A stretch of 64,000 nt of DNA, from the NCBI GenBank assembly GCA_013397795.1, contig VZTJ01001391.1, positions 729,482-793,481 on the forward strand, in the 5' to 3' direction. Position 1 is the first letter of the stretch; each line of letters starts with the position of its first letter. Position numbers and translations under genes: made by a program. Origin of the DNA: Orthonyx spaldingii. Taxonomy: Eukaryota > Chordata > Aves > Passeriformes > Orthonychidae. The notes below the pieces were generated by a model that worked only from the letters and a program-made list of their open reading frames with translations, made no database searches and was not told the DNA's origin. Shown piece after piece: positions 38,001-50,000 of the stretch.

Positions 38001-41000
38001 TCATCGATTCACAGACATCACTAACACCAGCAATTTTCTTAACATTTATATCAGTGCTAGCACCAGGACTGGAGATTGAGATCTGGCCATAATGAGAGAA
38101 GAAATGAACAATGTTAAATTTTATATAATTTTGTTGTCACTGGTTAACAGCATATTTAAGAAAAAATCACAGCAGTAATTGCAGATACTCTTGAGAAATT
38201 CCTTGACCGTATGGACCGCATGTACGTTATAATTTTTTATTTCTCATTATTACCAGTGTGCATTGCAGTATGCTACAACTTTAATTAATCATATCATGAT
38301 ACAATATGTTATTGTTCCAAAATATGATTTTTAAATATACTAGACCTCTTTTCATTTGTAGAAGGGAGATGTTTTGGATTTTTTCCCTTTAAAATGGTTG
38401 ACATTTAGTTCATTTCAAAAAAAAAGAGAAGAGCTCATAGTGGCATGTAGTAATATTAAGGGATAGAGATGTTAAGAGAAAGAGAGTGATAAAGGGGTAG
38501 CATGTTCTTCTAGTGAAAAGATAAGTATCATTAACTTCAGAAAGTAAAACAGGGGGGCTTTAGTGCCTGGAGGAGAATGGTTTGTAATGATGAAGCAGCA
38601 GTATAGGCAGAGGCCTGAGATGTTTCAGAGGAAATGTAAAGGATATGAGTGTGCATTAGACCACCTGCAGTGAATAGTGTTCTGTGAAATAGCAAGAGAG
38701 CAGTATTTTTCTGGGCCTGAAGCTGAGGCACTTCTACCAAGCCAAATCCTGAAATTCTTAATGACTTTTCAAGGAAAGGAACAAAACTAGGCTTATTCTT
38801 AAGCCAGGCAGGAAAGCCAACTTAAGATAAAGCCAAACCTGAGAAGGTGAGGTCTTTCTTACTAGGGAAGAAAAGAAACAGAAAAGGAAAAAAAAAAATG
38901 GAAACAAAATGAAAAAGAGAGAAAAAAAGAAGAGGAAGAGGAAGAAGAAGAAGAAGAAGAAGAAGAAGAAGAAGAAGAAAAGAAAAAAGAAAAAAGAAAA
39001 AGAAAAAGAAAAAGAAAAAGAAAAAGAAAAAGAAAAAGAAAAAGAAAAAGAAAAAGAAAAAGAAAAAGAAAAAGAAAAAGAAAAAGAAAAAGAAAAAGAA
39101 AAAGAAAAAGAAAAAGAAAAAAAAGAAAAAAGAAAGAAGAAAGAAAAAAAGAAGAAAGAAAAAAAAGAAGAAAAAAGAGAAAAAGAGAAAAAAAGAAAAA
39201 GATCACTGTACAAGACTTATGCAACTGATTTTCCCTTTATGTTTTATTAGTGGAAGCATACTTGGGAAATTATGTAGCGTGATTATCTTCCTCAGGAAAA
39301 GAAATTAATTGTTTGGTCTTCCAATACCAGGTTCCTACCCTTTTCAGGATGGGGGAAGCTATTTAGGTTGACTCCTACCAGTTCCCCTTCATTCATATAT
39401 CGATGTTAAACCCCACAGTGGGATCTGTGGTGAAATCCCTTATCCTTGGGTAGTCAAAAGGAGTTGTGCTTCTGAACTAAAGCTCTGTGCTTCCTACATA
39501 ATTCAGTAGTGTAAAACACTGAAAACACCTTAGATATTAATGTCAGTTAACCAGCTGAACATTAGTTCTCAGGGAAATACAGCAGCTGAGCAGGTGAAAA
39601 ATTCCTCAGACACATAATTCAAAGGCCATCATGTGGGAAAAAGGTTAGAGGTATTGCGTCTTTGTAGACAGAGAATATGTGAAATCCATGCTATAATCAT
39701 GAATCCATTTCTGGCATCTCCTCTACAAAAACGAGGTTGAAAATACTGAATATCATTCAGGTGAGAGCTACCAGAGTGATTCAGTCTAGAAAACCTTCAG
39801 TAGAGAAAGAGAGTAAAGAAATTCAATACATTTCATTTTTTTTCCAGAAGAGTGAAAGGGGTCTTGATCATGATTCAAAAGTACAAAGAAGAGATTTCTG
39901 ATAGTAGGTCACACTCTGATCTACCTGAAAATGATACTAACCATGCACCAACTAGAAGATAATACAAGAAGGTAAAGAAGAGGTAGATTTTTTAACTGTT
40001 AGACATACTGACTCATGAAGTTAATACTTTGCCCTTCCCTTAATATATTTTAATCAGAGCTGTGAGGTTTTTTTTATAAATGATATCTTACATTACAAAC
40101 TGCAGTCTCCATGCTGAAATTATTTGGTGAACTTCTGCTAGGTATTCATGGGATGACTCCCATGAAGTTCATTATGAATACCTAGGATTGCATTTCTTTA
40201 CAAGGATATGAAGCTATGAACTTTTCAATTTCTATTTCTCTATTGCTTTAACCTGCCTCTCATTCATGGAGTGCAACACAGGAGTCACTGACTTGATAGC
40301 ATCATAGACTAGCACAGGTTAGGAGGGACCTTGAAAGATTATTTCATCCAACATTTTATGGGAAAGGAATCCTAGATGAGATTATCTAGCACCCTGTACA
40401 ATTGCATCTTGAAAATCTTCAGTGATGAAAACTCCACTGCATCCCTGTAAAGGCTGCTCCAGTAATTGCTTGCTCTCACTGTAAACAATTTCTTTCTTAT
40501 ATTGAGATGAATTTTTTCCCAGTGTAACTTGTACCCATTAATGATTTGATGAACATGACAATAGAACACTGTATCCCAATTATTCTGAAAACCTTCAGGG
40601 ACAGATGCCTTAACTCATATGAGAGTCCATGCCCTTTTGATATTTACATAATCTTGGAAGCTTCTCCCAGGTCTGTAGGAGAAAAATTGTACTTAGACAA
40701 TTTCCTGCTGTAAGGGATCTTAAGGAAATAATAAAATAACTAATTTTCCCTCTTTAATATGAACATTTCAAAAGGGATGAAAATAACTAATTTTCCCTAT
40801 TTAATATAAACATTTCAAAATGGATGAATGCCACCCTCTTCCTCATTTCACAGCTGAAGTACTTGGATAATGATTTGGGACACTACCACCTCCTCTAATT
40901 CTCTTCTCAGGACTGAACTCATCTTACAGACCTATTCAATTGAGGGAAAAACAAGTACTTTTAAGACTTTGCTTTTCAATCATGTTAATGGAGTCTCTTG

Positions 41001-44000
41001 GACTTTGAGGCCAAGATTGTATCTTCATATATGCTTGACATAGTGGAAGCAATCTCTTCTACTAAAACATACCAAATAGTAAGTACAATAAATTTGTGTA
41101 TACACAAGGTGATATTTTAGGCCCAGAACCTACTGTTTGAAAAGAACTTTGTGCTATAAACAGCTGAGGATGTGATTCTGTTCAAGACAGCTCTTATTCC
41201 TGAATTGCACATACCAGTTGGAAATGATTAAGGAGTATTATAAAAAAAGCACAATAAGCAAGTTCAAAAAATTACTAAGGAGATAAAAATAGTGATATTT
41301 TTCATACTGTATAGGTATGAAAGGTAGGAAGGTACATTATGTTCATCTAGTCTGCCCAGGCATGCAATACGTGCCAAAGACTATCACCCAGTAATTCCTG
41401 CATCAATTCTTTACAGACAGTTCCAGCCTAAGAGAGATGCTGATAAAGGATGAGATTGCAAAACATTTGGGGATGTATAAATCAGTCAGCATGAAATCAT
41501 AAAGGTGGCAGTTAAATTCTAAGCAAGTTAGTAAGAGGTGTAAGAATGCAGAATCAATGACCATGATTTATCTGAGGTGCAGAAAAGGACTGGAGACTGT
41601 TCCATTCAGCAATTGATTGGATAGGGAAAAAAAAAGAAAAAGAGAAAATGAAGTTCAGATGAGACAAAGAAAATTTAAAAGCGAGATGTGAATAGACTCT
41701 GCAGTTGGAACACTTCTGTTTGCCTTACTTATAATGTCTAAGGATATTAAAAATGAGATTTTCAAAAGGATGTAAGGAAATGAGTGCCCACACCCCTTTG
41801 AATGTAATGGGTTTGGACACATTTTTCCTTACGTTTCATGGGAAAGCCAGTTTCAAGGATAGATAGATGCCACCAGATGCCTAAGACAGCAACTGATTTA
41901 AAAGCAGTAAGAACCATAAACCTTTATTAAGAAAGGTGCCTAAGACATATTGTTCTGGACAAAGTAGAATTTTTTTATTGACTTTGCTTCAAGAATGTAT
42001 TCTATTACCACTGCCTTCATTGAGAACAGGAAGCTGTGTGCATTTTGGAAATAGAAAAAAGTAATCTCAATAATTATATTCAATACAATAAGAAATTTAA
42101 AAGTATTTAATTTTAGTAAAAGTGGTCTTAAGGTCACTAAATAACTTTGTGATAGATCTCAGTACCTGACGGGAGAGTGTCTCAGCTTGTGACAATGTGC
42201 TAATAGAAGGACTGTTGCAGCCATCAAAAGTGTTTCTTCTTGTACTTATCCTGTCCCGTTCATTTTGTACAGCTGGAAAAGAACAATTATCTCATTTATT
42301 AACTTGTAAACACTGACACACAGTATCATTTCAGAACTTTACTATATTTCAGAAGATAACTGTAAGAACTGAAAGGCATGACATTCAAAGAAGATGATCT
42401 GCTTTTAACTCTGATTGATGAGGAAGGATGAAAATACCTGTTTATGGTCTCTATCGGTACACTGCTTGCCTGTAAAAAGCATGTATAACTAATTGTACTA
42501 TAAATACTGAATCATCAGCACTTTTGTCACTGGCTTAATTACAGTAAAACCTCTTTCTTCCTTTGAATGGGAACACATGGTCTCAATTTCAACTAATTTA
42601 ATAAGTCAGGATTTATGATAATAACAGAAATGGACATCTTCAGACAGCCAAACAGTCCAAGTGGTACAGTGACACCACTGAAAAAATATCTCTCAGAGGA
42701 AGTATGAAAGCCCTACTCATGCTCTGCTGTGGGAAACAATGAAACAAGAATGAATCATGAATTTAATCCACTAGTAAGATAATTTTGAAACTTAAATCTC
42801 ATACTCCTCCTCAGTGATTTTGCATTCCTAGTCAGTTTATGGAACATTAACTAAGTTAAAGGGGGAAAAAAAAAACAAACCAAGAAACAATGCACAAAAA
42901 AGTTTTAGGACAGTAAATTCAGTAAGTTTTGTCTCATGGGGTTCAAAAAAAGGCATTTGGAAGAGCTTTGGATAAGGAATCCATAATCAGCACATGAAAG
43001 CCTTATGAAGCAACAAGGCATACTTTTAAACTAAAAGAAGAAGAAAAAATAAAAACTATCAGTCAGATCTTTCTAAAACCTAGATCATGTCCAAGATTAC
43101 GCCAAAGAAAATAAAAAAGGGAAGAAAAAAAACTTGTGTCAATTGAAATCTTTTTATTACATGAGGAATCTCATTGTCTTTTAAGAGCAGCAGCTTTATT
43201 TCCAAAGATACATTTGCTGTTTTGTGGGAGATAATCTGCATTACAGAATTTAGGAGTAGTACAGGAGGTTTCAATTATTAAAAAAAAAAAATCTGCACTG
43301 AGTAGGTTCAGGGTTTATCTGAACAATGCACACAGTTTAATCCAGAGGTGTACTAACTTTTTGCAAGGACACTCACTGATGGGCCTTTTATTAAGGTCAC
43401 AGGAAGAAAATTTGTGTGGTGATAAACACACAATATGCTGTAGACAGGAAAGAGAAAACATAACCTTTTGTAAAAGCTTGCTGAAACAAACATCCACTGA
43501 ATCTCAGCATTTTAAGTGCTACATAGATAATTAAAATAAGTTCAGCACTGATTAGTATTATGAAAATACTAAGGTATTCTGACAATAGTCCACTAGTGAA
43601 ATCACTGGTGGAGCACACTGAAAACCATAGGTGGATGCTTTAATCTTCTTCTACATATGCATAATTTTGGATTATTAGACTAGACTATCTGGCTAAAGTA
43701 TTTTTGTCAATTCAGGCTAAAATAGCCTTAAACAGAGACTCCATGAGGAGGGTGCTCAAAGAGGACTTGTAAAGTTTTTACCAACTGAAGCCTTTCTTAT
43801 CTTTGCCCTGAAGAAAAGAAAGAGATTTGCTAGAAACAATGTGAGAAACTACCATAGAGTCTATGCTACACTTATACTATGAGACATGCCCTGACTGTGT
43901 AGAAAGGTATATAACAAAACAAAAGCAGTGTTGAATGTTTTACATGCAGTGGGATCAGAGTAGGGCAGAGTGGTGTTAAGTAGGTTAAACGTTTTATGCC

Positions 44001-47000
44001 ATGCACCAGGCTACATTAGCATCTTGAGGGAAAGCAGAATTTCTCTGTTTTGGGCTCCCCAGCACATGAAAGATGCTGGAAAACTAGGCAGTGTCCAGCA
44101 GAGGGCTGTGGAGATGTAATCCACAAGATGCACAAGGTGAAGCAGAGACAGGAGTCTTTGTTTATGTGGAAAAGAGAGGCCCAACATGGATGTTAGGGTC
44201 TTCATTTCTGTACCGTACAGAAAATGGAGCTAGATTCTTCTCAGATGCATAATGAAAAGACAAGACCCAATAGACACTACCCTAAGTGCAGTAAGACGTA
44301 TTTCAACTAGTTATAAGGAAAAAACCCTTCCCAATGAGGGTGGTCAAGTATTGGAAGAGCTTGCTGAGCAAGAGGTTGTTGAATCTCTCCTCCCAGGGAC
44401 TGCGTAAATCTGTCTGGACAGGGTCCCAAGCAACCTGGCTGAACCTAGATGTCAGCCTTGCTTTAAAAGGGGGCTGAACTAGATGAATTCCAGATGTCCC
44501 CTCTGAGATAAACTGTTCTTTAATTCCAGATTTTGAAAACCTGTAAAGCTCTGCTATTTGCAAAATTTTTAGGGCTGCTGTGGATACACAGATTTTCCCC
44601 TTTCTTCACATCAGATTGATAACATATATACAATATGTTACTGATTTAATGGCTCAAATTCCAGAAGGCTAAAGTGTCTTAGAGGAGATCCACAAGAGTA
44701 GGCAAACTTATTTCATACCCTGTGCAATGCTCTTTAGAATATCCCTATCCAGCTTCAAGGAGAAAAATGCATTTTATTTCATACCAATAATTTGATCACT
44801 AGCAAAGCACTGCTACAGTACAGATATTTAAGAGCGTAAAGAAAAAGATATCGTTCTTTGTACAGACTGAAAGAATGATAGCCATGTTACAAGAGAACTG
44901 ACCACTCACATCTCAGACTGGCCTGCAAGTAGATGCACCATGTTCCAAACAAAAAAGGTAGCAAAGTTTGTGACACACCACTTTTGAGTGTGTATTTGAA
45001 ATGGATAAGGACATCTTTTGCCTCTACATCATAATCATCCTTGAAACAACAGTCCCAAAAAAAGCCACCTCTAATATTTGCACTGCCCTTCTCTTCCTAT
45101 TGCTCTGCTCCTCTGGTCATCTGGTCCTTCCCCTTTGACAGAAGAATCACTGTGACACATATTTCTCATATATGTCAGTGATATGCATAAGTAACAATTT
45201 TCCTATATTAAGCCCTAAGGAAATTAGATTTTTTGTTAATTAATGTGGACACTCCACTGACAGCTACTACTACTCTTTTCACTACTTTTTCACTCAACTT
45301 CACAGACTTTTCTTTGGCTTAAATGCTTCCTACATTTAAATTTAAGGGTAGAACCAGTAAATTGGCACTGTCATTATTTAGGGGAGAAAAAAAAGCCAGA
45401 TAGAGATTTTATTACTCAGATTTGGTAAACATTTTAAGTAAAATCTCATGGTTTGAGATATTCCAACATATGGATCAATATGTAGAAAACAATGAATTTT
45501 GGTGCCAGTATTCGTGAATTAAACAGTTGCAAATTCATGTTAAATCCATGGACTTGCTAATGTTCCAAGAGCTAGAACTGCTTACCCACTTGAAAGTTAG
45601 AAGACAAATATTTCACTTCAATATAAAAGCACTTCCCCATTACGAAGGCATTGTAGCAGGCTTTCCATTGGTTTATTCTGCTGGAGCTTTTTAGAATTTT
45701 CATTATATTTCAAAGCTAATTCAGATTTTTTCTCTTTGTATATCAAATAATAAAAGACTCCATTACCTTCCTTTTTCATTCCTGCTCGAAAACACTTTTT
45801 TAAACGACAATATCTGCATTGATTCCTTTTGTCCTTGTCAACAATACATTGTCGGTTGAATCTATCAGAGACAAGAAAAGGTAAATGTATAAAGCATTAA
45901 TAAAGTAGCACCCTGATTACCAAGAAGAAAACCAACTAATCTGTCCTGTCAGAATAATGTCTATAACCACAGACTCTCTTCTTCAGTTGCATTGATTATT
46001 CTTCTTTATTAATCAGTTTTGAGAGGTGTTTCATACCTGCTCATTTTCCAGGAATATATGGGTGTGTATAAACACATGTATGCATTGGAATAGGCAAGTG
46101 TGGAAAATTTTGTAGTTATGTACATAATTTACACCTCAACTGATTTGTGAGGTATGTCAGTAACTGGCTGCATCAAATGGCGGTGGAAGTAAAAAGATAG
46201 AAGAAAAGCTGCAAATAGAAAAAGGAAAGAACAATCAAGGAAAATGTCAAATGTTGCTGGCATGGAGAAGCCCCTTAGCTGCAAAATCATTACCCTTGTC
46301 TGGCAGTGTTTACCCCTTCTGGGAGACAACAATGAACAAGCTGCATGTTTTATCACTACAGGTGGCAACCTAAACAGGGAATGAGAGGAACCAACACAAT
46401 GAAATAAAGACTTGAGGAAATACATGGAGCATGACACTGCAAGGCAGCTTACCCAAGCTATTATGCACATCTACAGGTGAACCTAAAGAGAATACACATG
46501 AGCCATTTGCCCCTCTACCTGTCTAGGTCTGCCTTTTTTTTCTTTGCATGTGTTTGTTAGATAAACAGACCTACCTTTGCAGAGCTCTTCCTGAAATCAC
46601 TTGTGTTAGCTCTTGACACACCACTTTAGGGGTATGTCTTTGCTATGTCACTGTGCTATGTCTTTAAGGGAGAGGTTTCCTTATAAGAGTATTACGCAGC
46701 CAAGGAAGAGTGTGCACAGCCTTGGAAACAACATTTCCAGTAACAAGCCATTCTTATACAAGTTTTCTTGTTGCCCCATACAATGGCACAGGGTGTCAGA
46801 TAATGGGGGCTACAGTCAGTTCACCACACATTGTCCTTGCTGCTGCTTCCTCCTCAAGGGAAGGACTCCTCACAGTCTTCACCTGCTCCATTGTCAGGCC
46901 CCTCCCAACAGAGAGTTCTCCATGAACTTCTCCAATGTTAGTCCTTCCCATGGGCTTAGTTCTTCACAAACTGCTCCAGCATGGGTGCTTTCCACAGTGT

Positions 47001-50000
47001 GCAGTCCTTTAATATCGGGCTGCTCCAGCAATGGGTTCCCTGTGGGATCAAAAGTCCTGCCAGAAGACCTGCTCCAGTGTGGGCTCCTTCTTCCATGGGG
47101 CCACAGGTCTGGCCAGGAGCCTGCTGCTGCACAGTCTTCCCATGGGGTCACAGCCTTCTTTCAGGCATTCACCTTCTTCAGCAGGGGGTCCTCCATGGGC
47201 TGCAGGTGGATATCTGCTCCCCTGTGGACTTGCATGGGTTTCACAGGGACAGCTGCCTCACCATGGTACCACCGGCTGCAGGAGAATCTTGGCTCCAGCA
47301 CCTGGAGCACCTCCTCCCCCTCCTTCTCCACTGACCTTGGTGTCTGCAGAGTTGCTCCTCTCTCACATTCTCACTCCTCTCTTCTCTGGCTACAGTTTGT
47401 TTCTGCACAGTAATTATTTTTTCTTCGTAAATATATTATCCCAGAGGCACTACTACCATTGCTGAAAATCTCAGCTTTGGAGCTGGCTGGCATTGGCTTC
47501 ACCGGACACAGAGGACACTTCTCACAGTTTCTCACAGAATCCACTTTTGTAGCCCCATTGCTACCAAAATCTTGGCATGAAAACTCAATATACCTCTTCA
47601 GTGATCTGTTTAAACTCACTGAGTTTTCCCTACGTTCTGCTCATGGTTCAAAATGGTCAGCTTATGGCCTTGAGCCTGCACAGAAAATTTCATCAGACAT
47701 GGTGCAGTGTGATATTTTGGGCACCACTTGGAAATTAACAGATTGCCTTTCAGACTGGCGGAGGGGAAATGGCTGCTCAAAAGAGCTGTGTCATACCAAG
47801 CGCAGCTTGGAGATGTGCAGATGTGTTTGTACAGCCATTAAAACAAGACTCATAAATCTTAGACTTTCTATTCAGAAACAACCTTCATAAAGAAAGAATT
47901 TTTAGAAAACAGTTAAGAATTACAGTTTTCACATTGCAGTGAAAAAATATGAGCGTTTTTCCTTTTTTTTTTTCCAGGGGATGACCTTTGTAATCAAAAA
48001 TAAACAAGTGAAACAGCTTATGAGTGATATAATGACATCAACAATAACAACAAGCATCTGGAATATAGTTTCTGGAATGTGTATTATCAAGTAGCGTTCC
48101 TTAAGAAAAAGCTGAAAATACCGTGACATAGTTTGAAATTCTGATAAGGTCTGAATATAATTTTTGCTTAAATTCATTAATTAAATGCCTCTAGATGAAA
48201 TTTTGAAATACCTGCATGAATAGACGTGGTTTTTCCTTATGCTACGTCTAAAAAATCCCTTGCATCCATCACAGCTGGAAGCACCATAATGTTTTCCGGT
48301 CGCTCGGTCTCCACATATTGCACAGAGACTACTGACCCCGTTGTCAGCAGCATTCATGTTGACAGCCTCTCCTGAACTGTCTGACAAGAGACAAGAACAT
48401 ACATAGTTATGGACAAGACTTCTAACAACCATTCCATGAGCAAGTTGTATCTAAATAGAAGCTTTTTCTGACCTTTTCTCTTTTAATTGCCACTTACGAT
48501 TTATACAGCATGACCTATCTGATTACATCTGGTTCTTACTGACATGAACACTTTCAAAGTGATAGACATGTTAGAAGAATTTATGAACTTCATAACAACA
48601 AATAATCGTGTTCTGAACTCTTTTCTGCTGAAGGGTTAAATATTAAAGTGCACTTCTGCATTTATAATTATACATGCATTCCTACTAACATGAAGAGGAA
48701 CTTTGGCACAAAGTGGAGTTAACTGGTAAAGATCTCGTGTATCAGTTCTCATACAAACTGACAATAGCTGACAACTCTCATACAAAGGTTTGTGGCATTA
48801 AACAAAGAAACAAAAAAGTTTTGCATAACTTTATAAAAAAATAAAACAAAAACAAAAAAACCCGCAAGCTAAGAGCACTGTCTGTTATTTCCTTGAAGAT
48901 ATTTTTGACAGGAACACTGGTGAAGTCTTTCCTTGCACAGAATATTAGCTACGTGATTAACAATTAGTCACTGAATATGGTAAACACTACTGAATAAATT
49001 TACCTGAAATCAAACCAGATATATTTATTCTTTGAGTCACAATGTTAGCAGACATGTTCAAAGAAACAATTGCAAAATAGCTTTTTCTCTTTTGCTTCCG
49101 GTTTAAATGAAAGGAAAATACACCCTAAACATTTGTAGCTGTTTTGTCCAGGAGAAGAAGGAGTGCTACATTAATTAGATACGCAAGCATGAATTCAAAA
49201 GTCAAGTACATGAGTTCATGAACAGTGTACAGGATGAACAGTAAAACTGTTAATATTGATACATACTATTACTAATATTACATAGATCCAACAGAAATGT
49301 ATAACACAAATACATTATAAAATTTTCATTGTGTCCCGCAGAGCTTAAAAGTTAAAAAGTTCTTTAGATACAGAGAGAAGCAACCTTTCTGTTTTGTTTT
49401 GTTTTACAGAGCTGTAATTGATAGGAATTAAATTAAAATTATTAAATAAAATGAAATCTTAGAAGTAAGAATTCAGTTCTGTAAATATTTTATTTTAAAA
49501 TTAGGATTGTCATGACTGGAAAATTTTAAACTCTTTTTAAACTAGGTTACAGAATTGCTTTAGAAAAATATCAGACCTTTCTTTTGGAGTTTTGTAACTT
49601 TGCATCATACAGCAGAATAATTAAAAATACAATATTTAAATGTTATGATGAAATATTTCACAGCAATATAAGTTGTGCATATATATAAGGACATACTTAT
49701 TTTCTTTGGTATTAATCTGAAACAAAATGTCTGGAAAATTGATCTGATGTTGAAAAATTCTTTGATTTCAACAGAACTGTGTAATCTCTCTGACTGTGGC
49801 TTGTTAAACTTCTCTAAAAGTTCCTAATTAATTTAAACAGTTAGAAAAGATACACAGGAAGATTCATAAGGGGCAGCTTTCAGTTCCAGACTAGCACTGT
49901 AACAAGACAATATTTTTATACATGCTGTAAGAAAATACTTGGGCTAAACTCAAAACAAACTGTAAACTTAAAAAGGCTGGACCTGATAACTAATAATTAT

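Larger units (their letters stand above)
38083..42165 (-). other. HNF4G: HNF4G intron 4
   Basis: The longest intron, 4083 bp. It holds the 292-nt purine tract, a hairpin-forming inverted repeat, two CR1 fragments and a 47-bp tandem duplication, each annotated separately. The rest is AT-rich and featureless to me. Confidence 0.8.

Noticed and set aside
37859..38092. Plus-strand 77-codon frame
   Set aside because: Antisense shadow of HNF4G exon 5.
38758..39250. Open frames of 113-151 codons rich in Lys/Glu or Phe/Ser/Leu
   Set aside because: Direct products of the purine tract (GAA and GAAAAA repeats); any frame stays open there.
46613..47413. Plus-strand open frame of 266 codons, the longest in the window
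   Set aside because: It reads antisense through a decayed LTR with repeated GC-rich units, has no protein-family motif and lies in HNF4G intron 2 on the wrong strand.
48181..48432. Continuous 83-codon frame containing the first zinc finger, as if a single-exon gene
   Set aside because: It is exon 2 plus intron at both ends; the real splice sites at 48380 and 48212 fit the HNF4 protein exactly.
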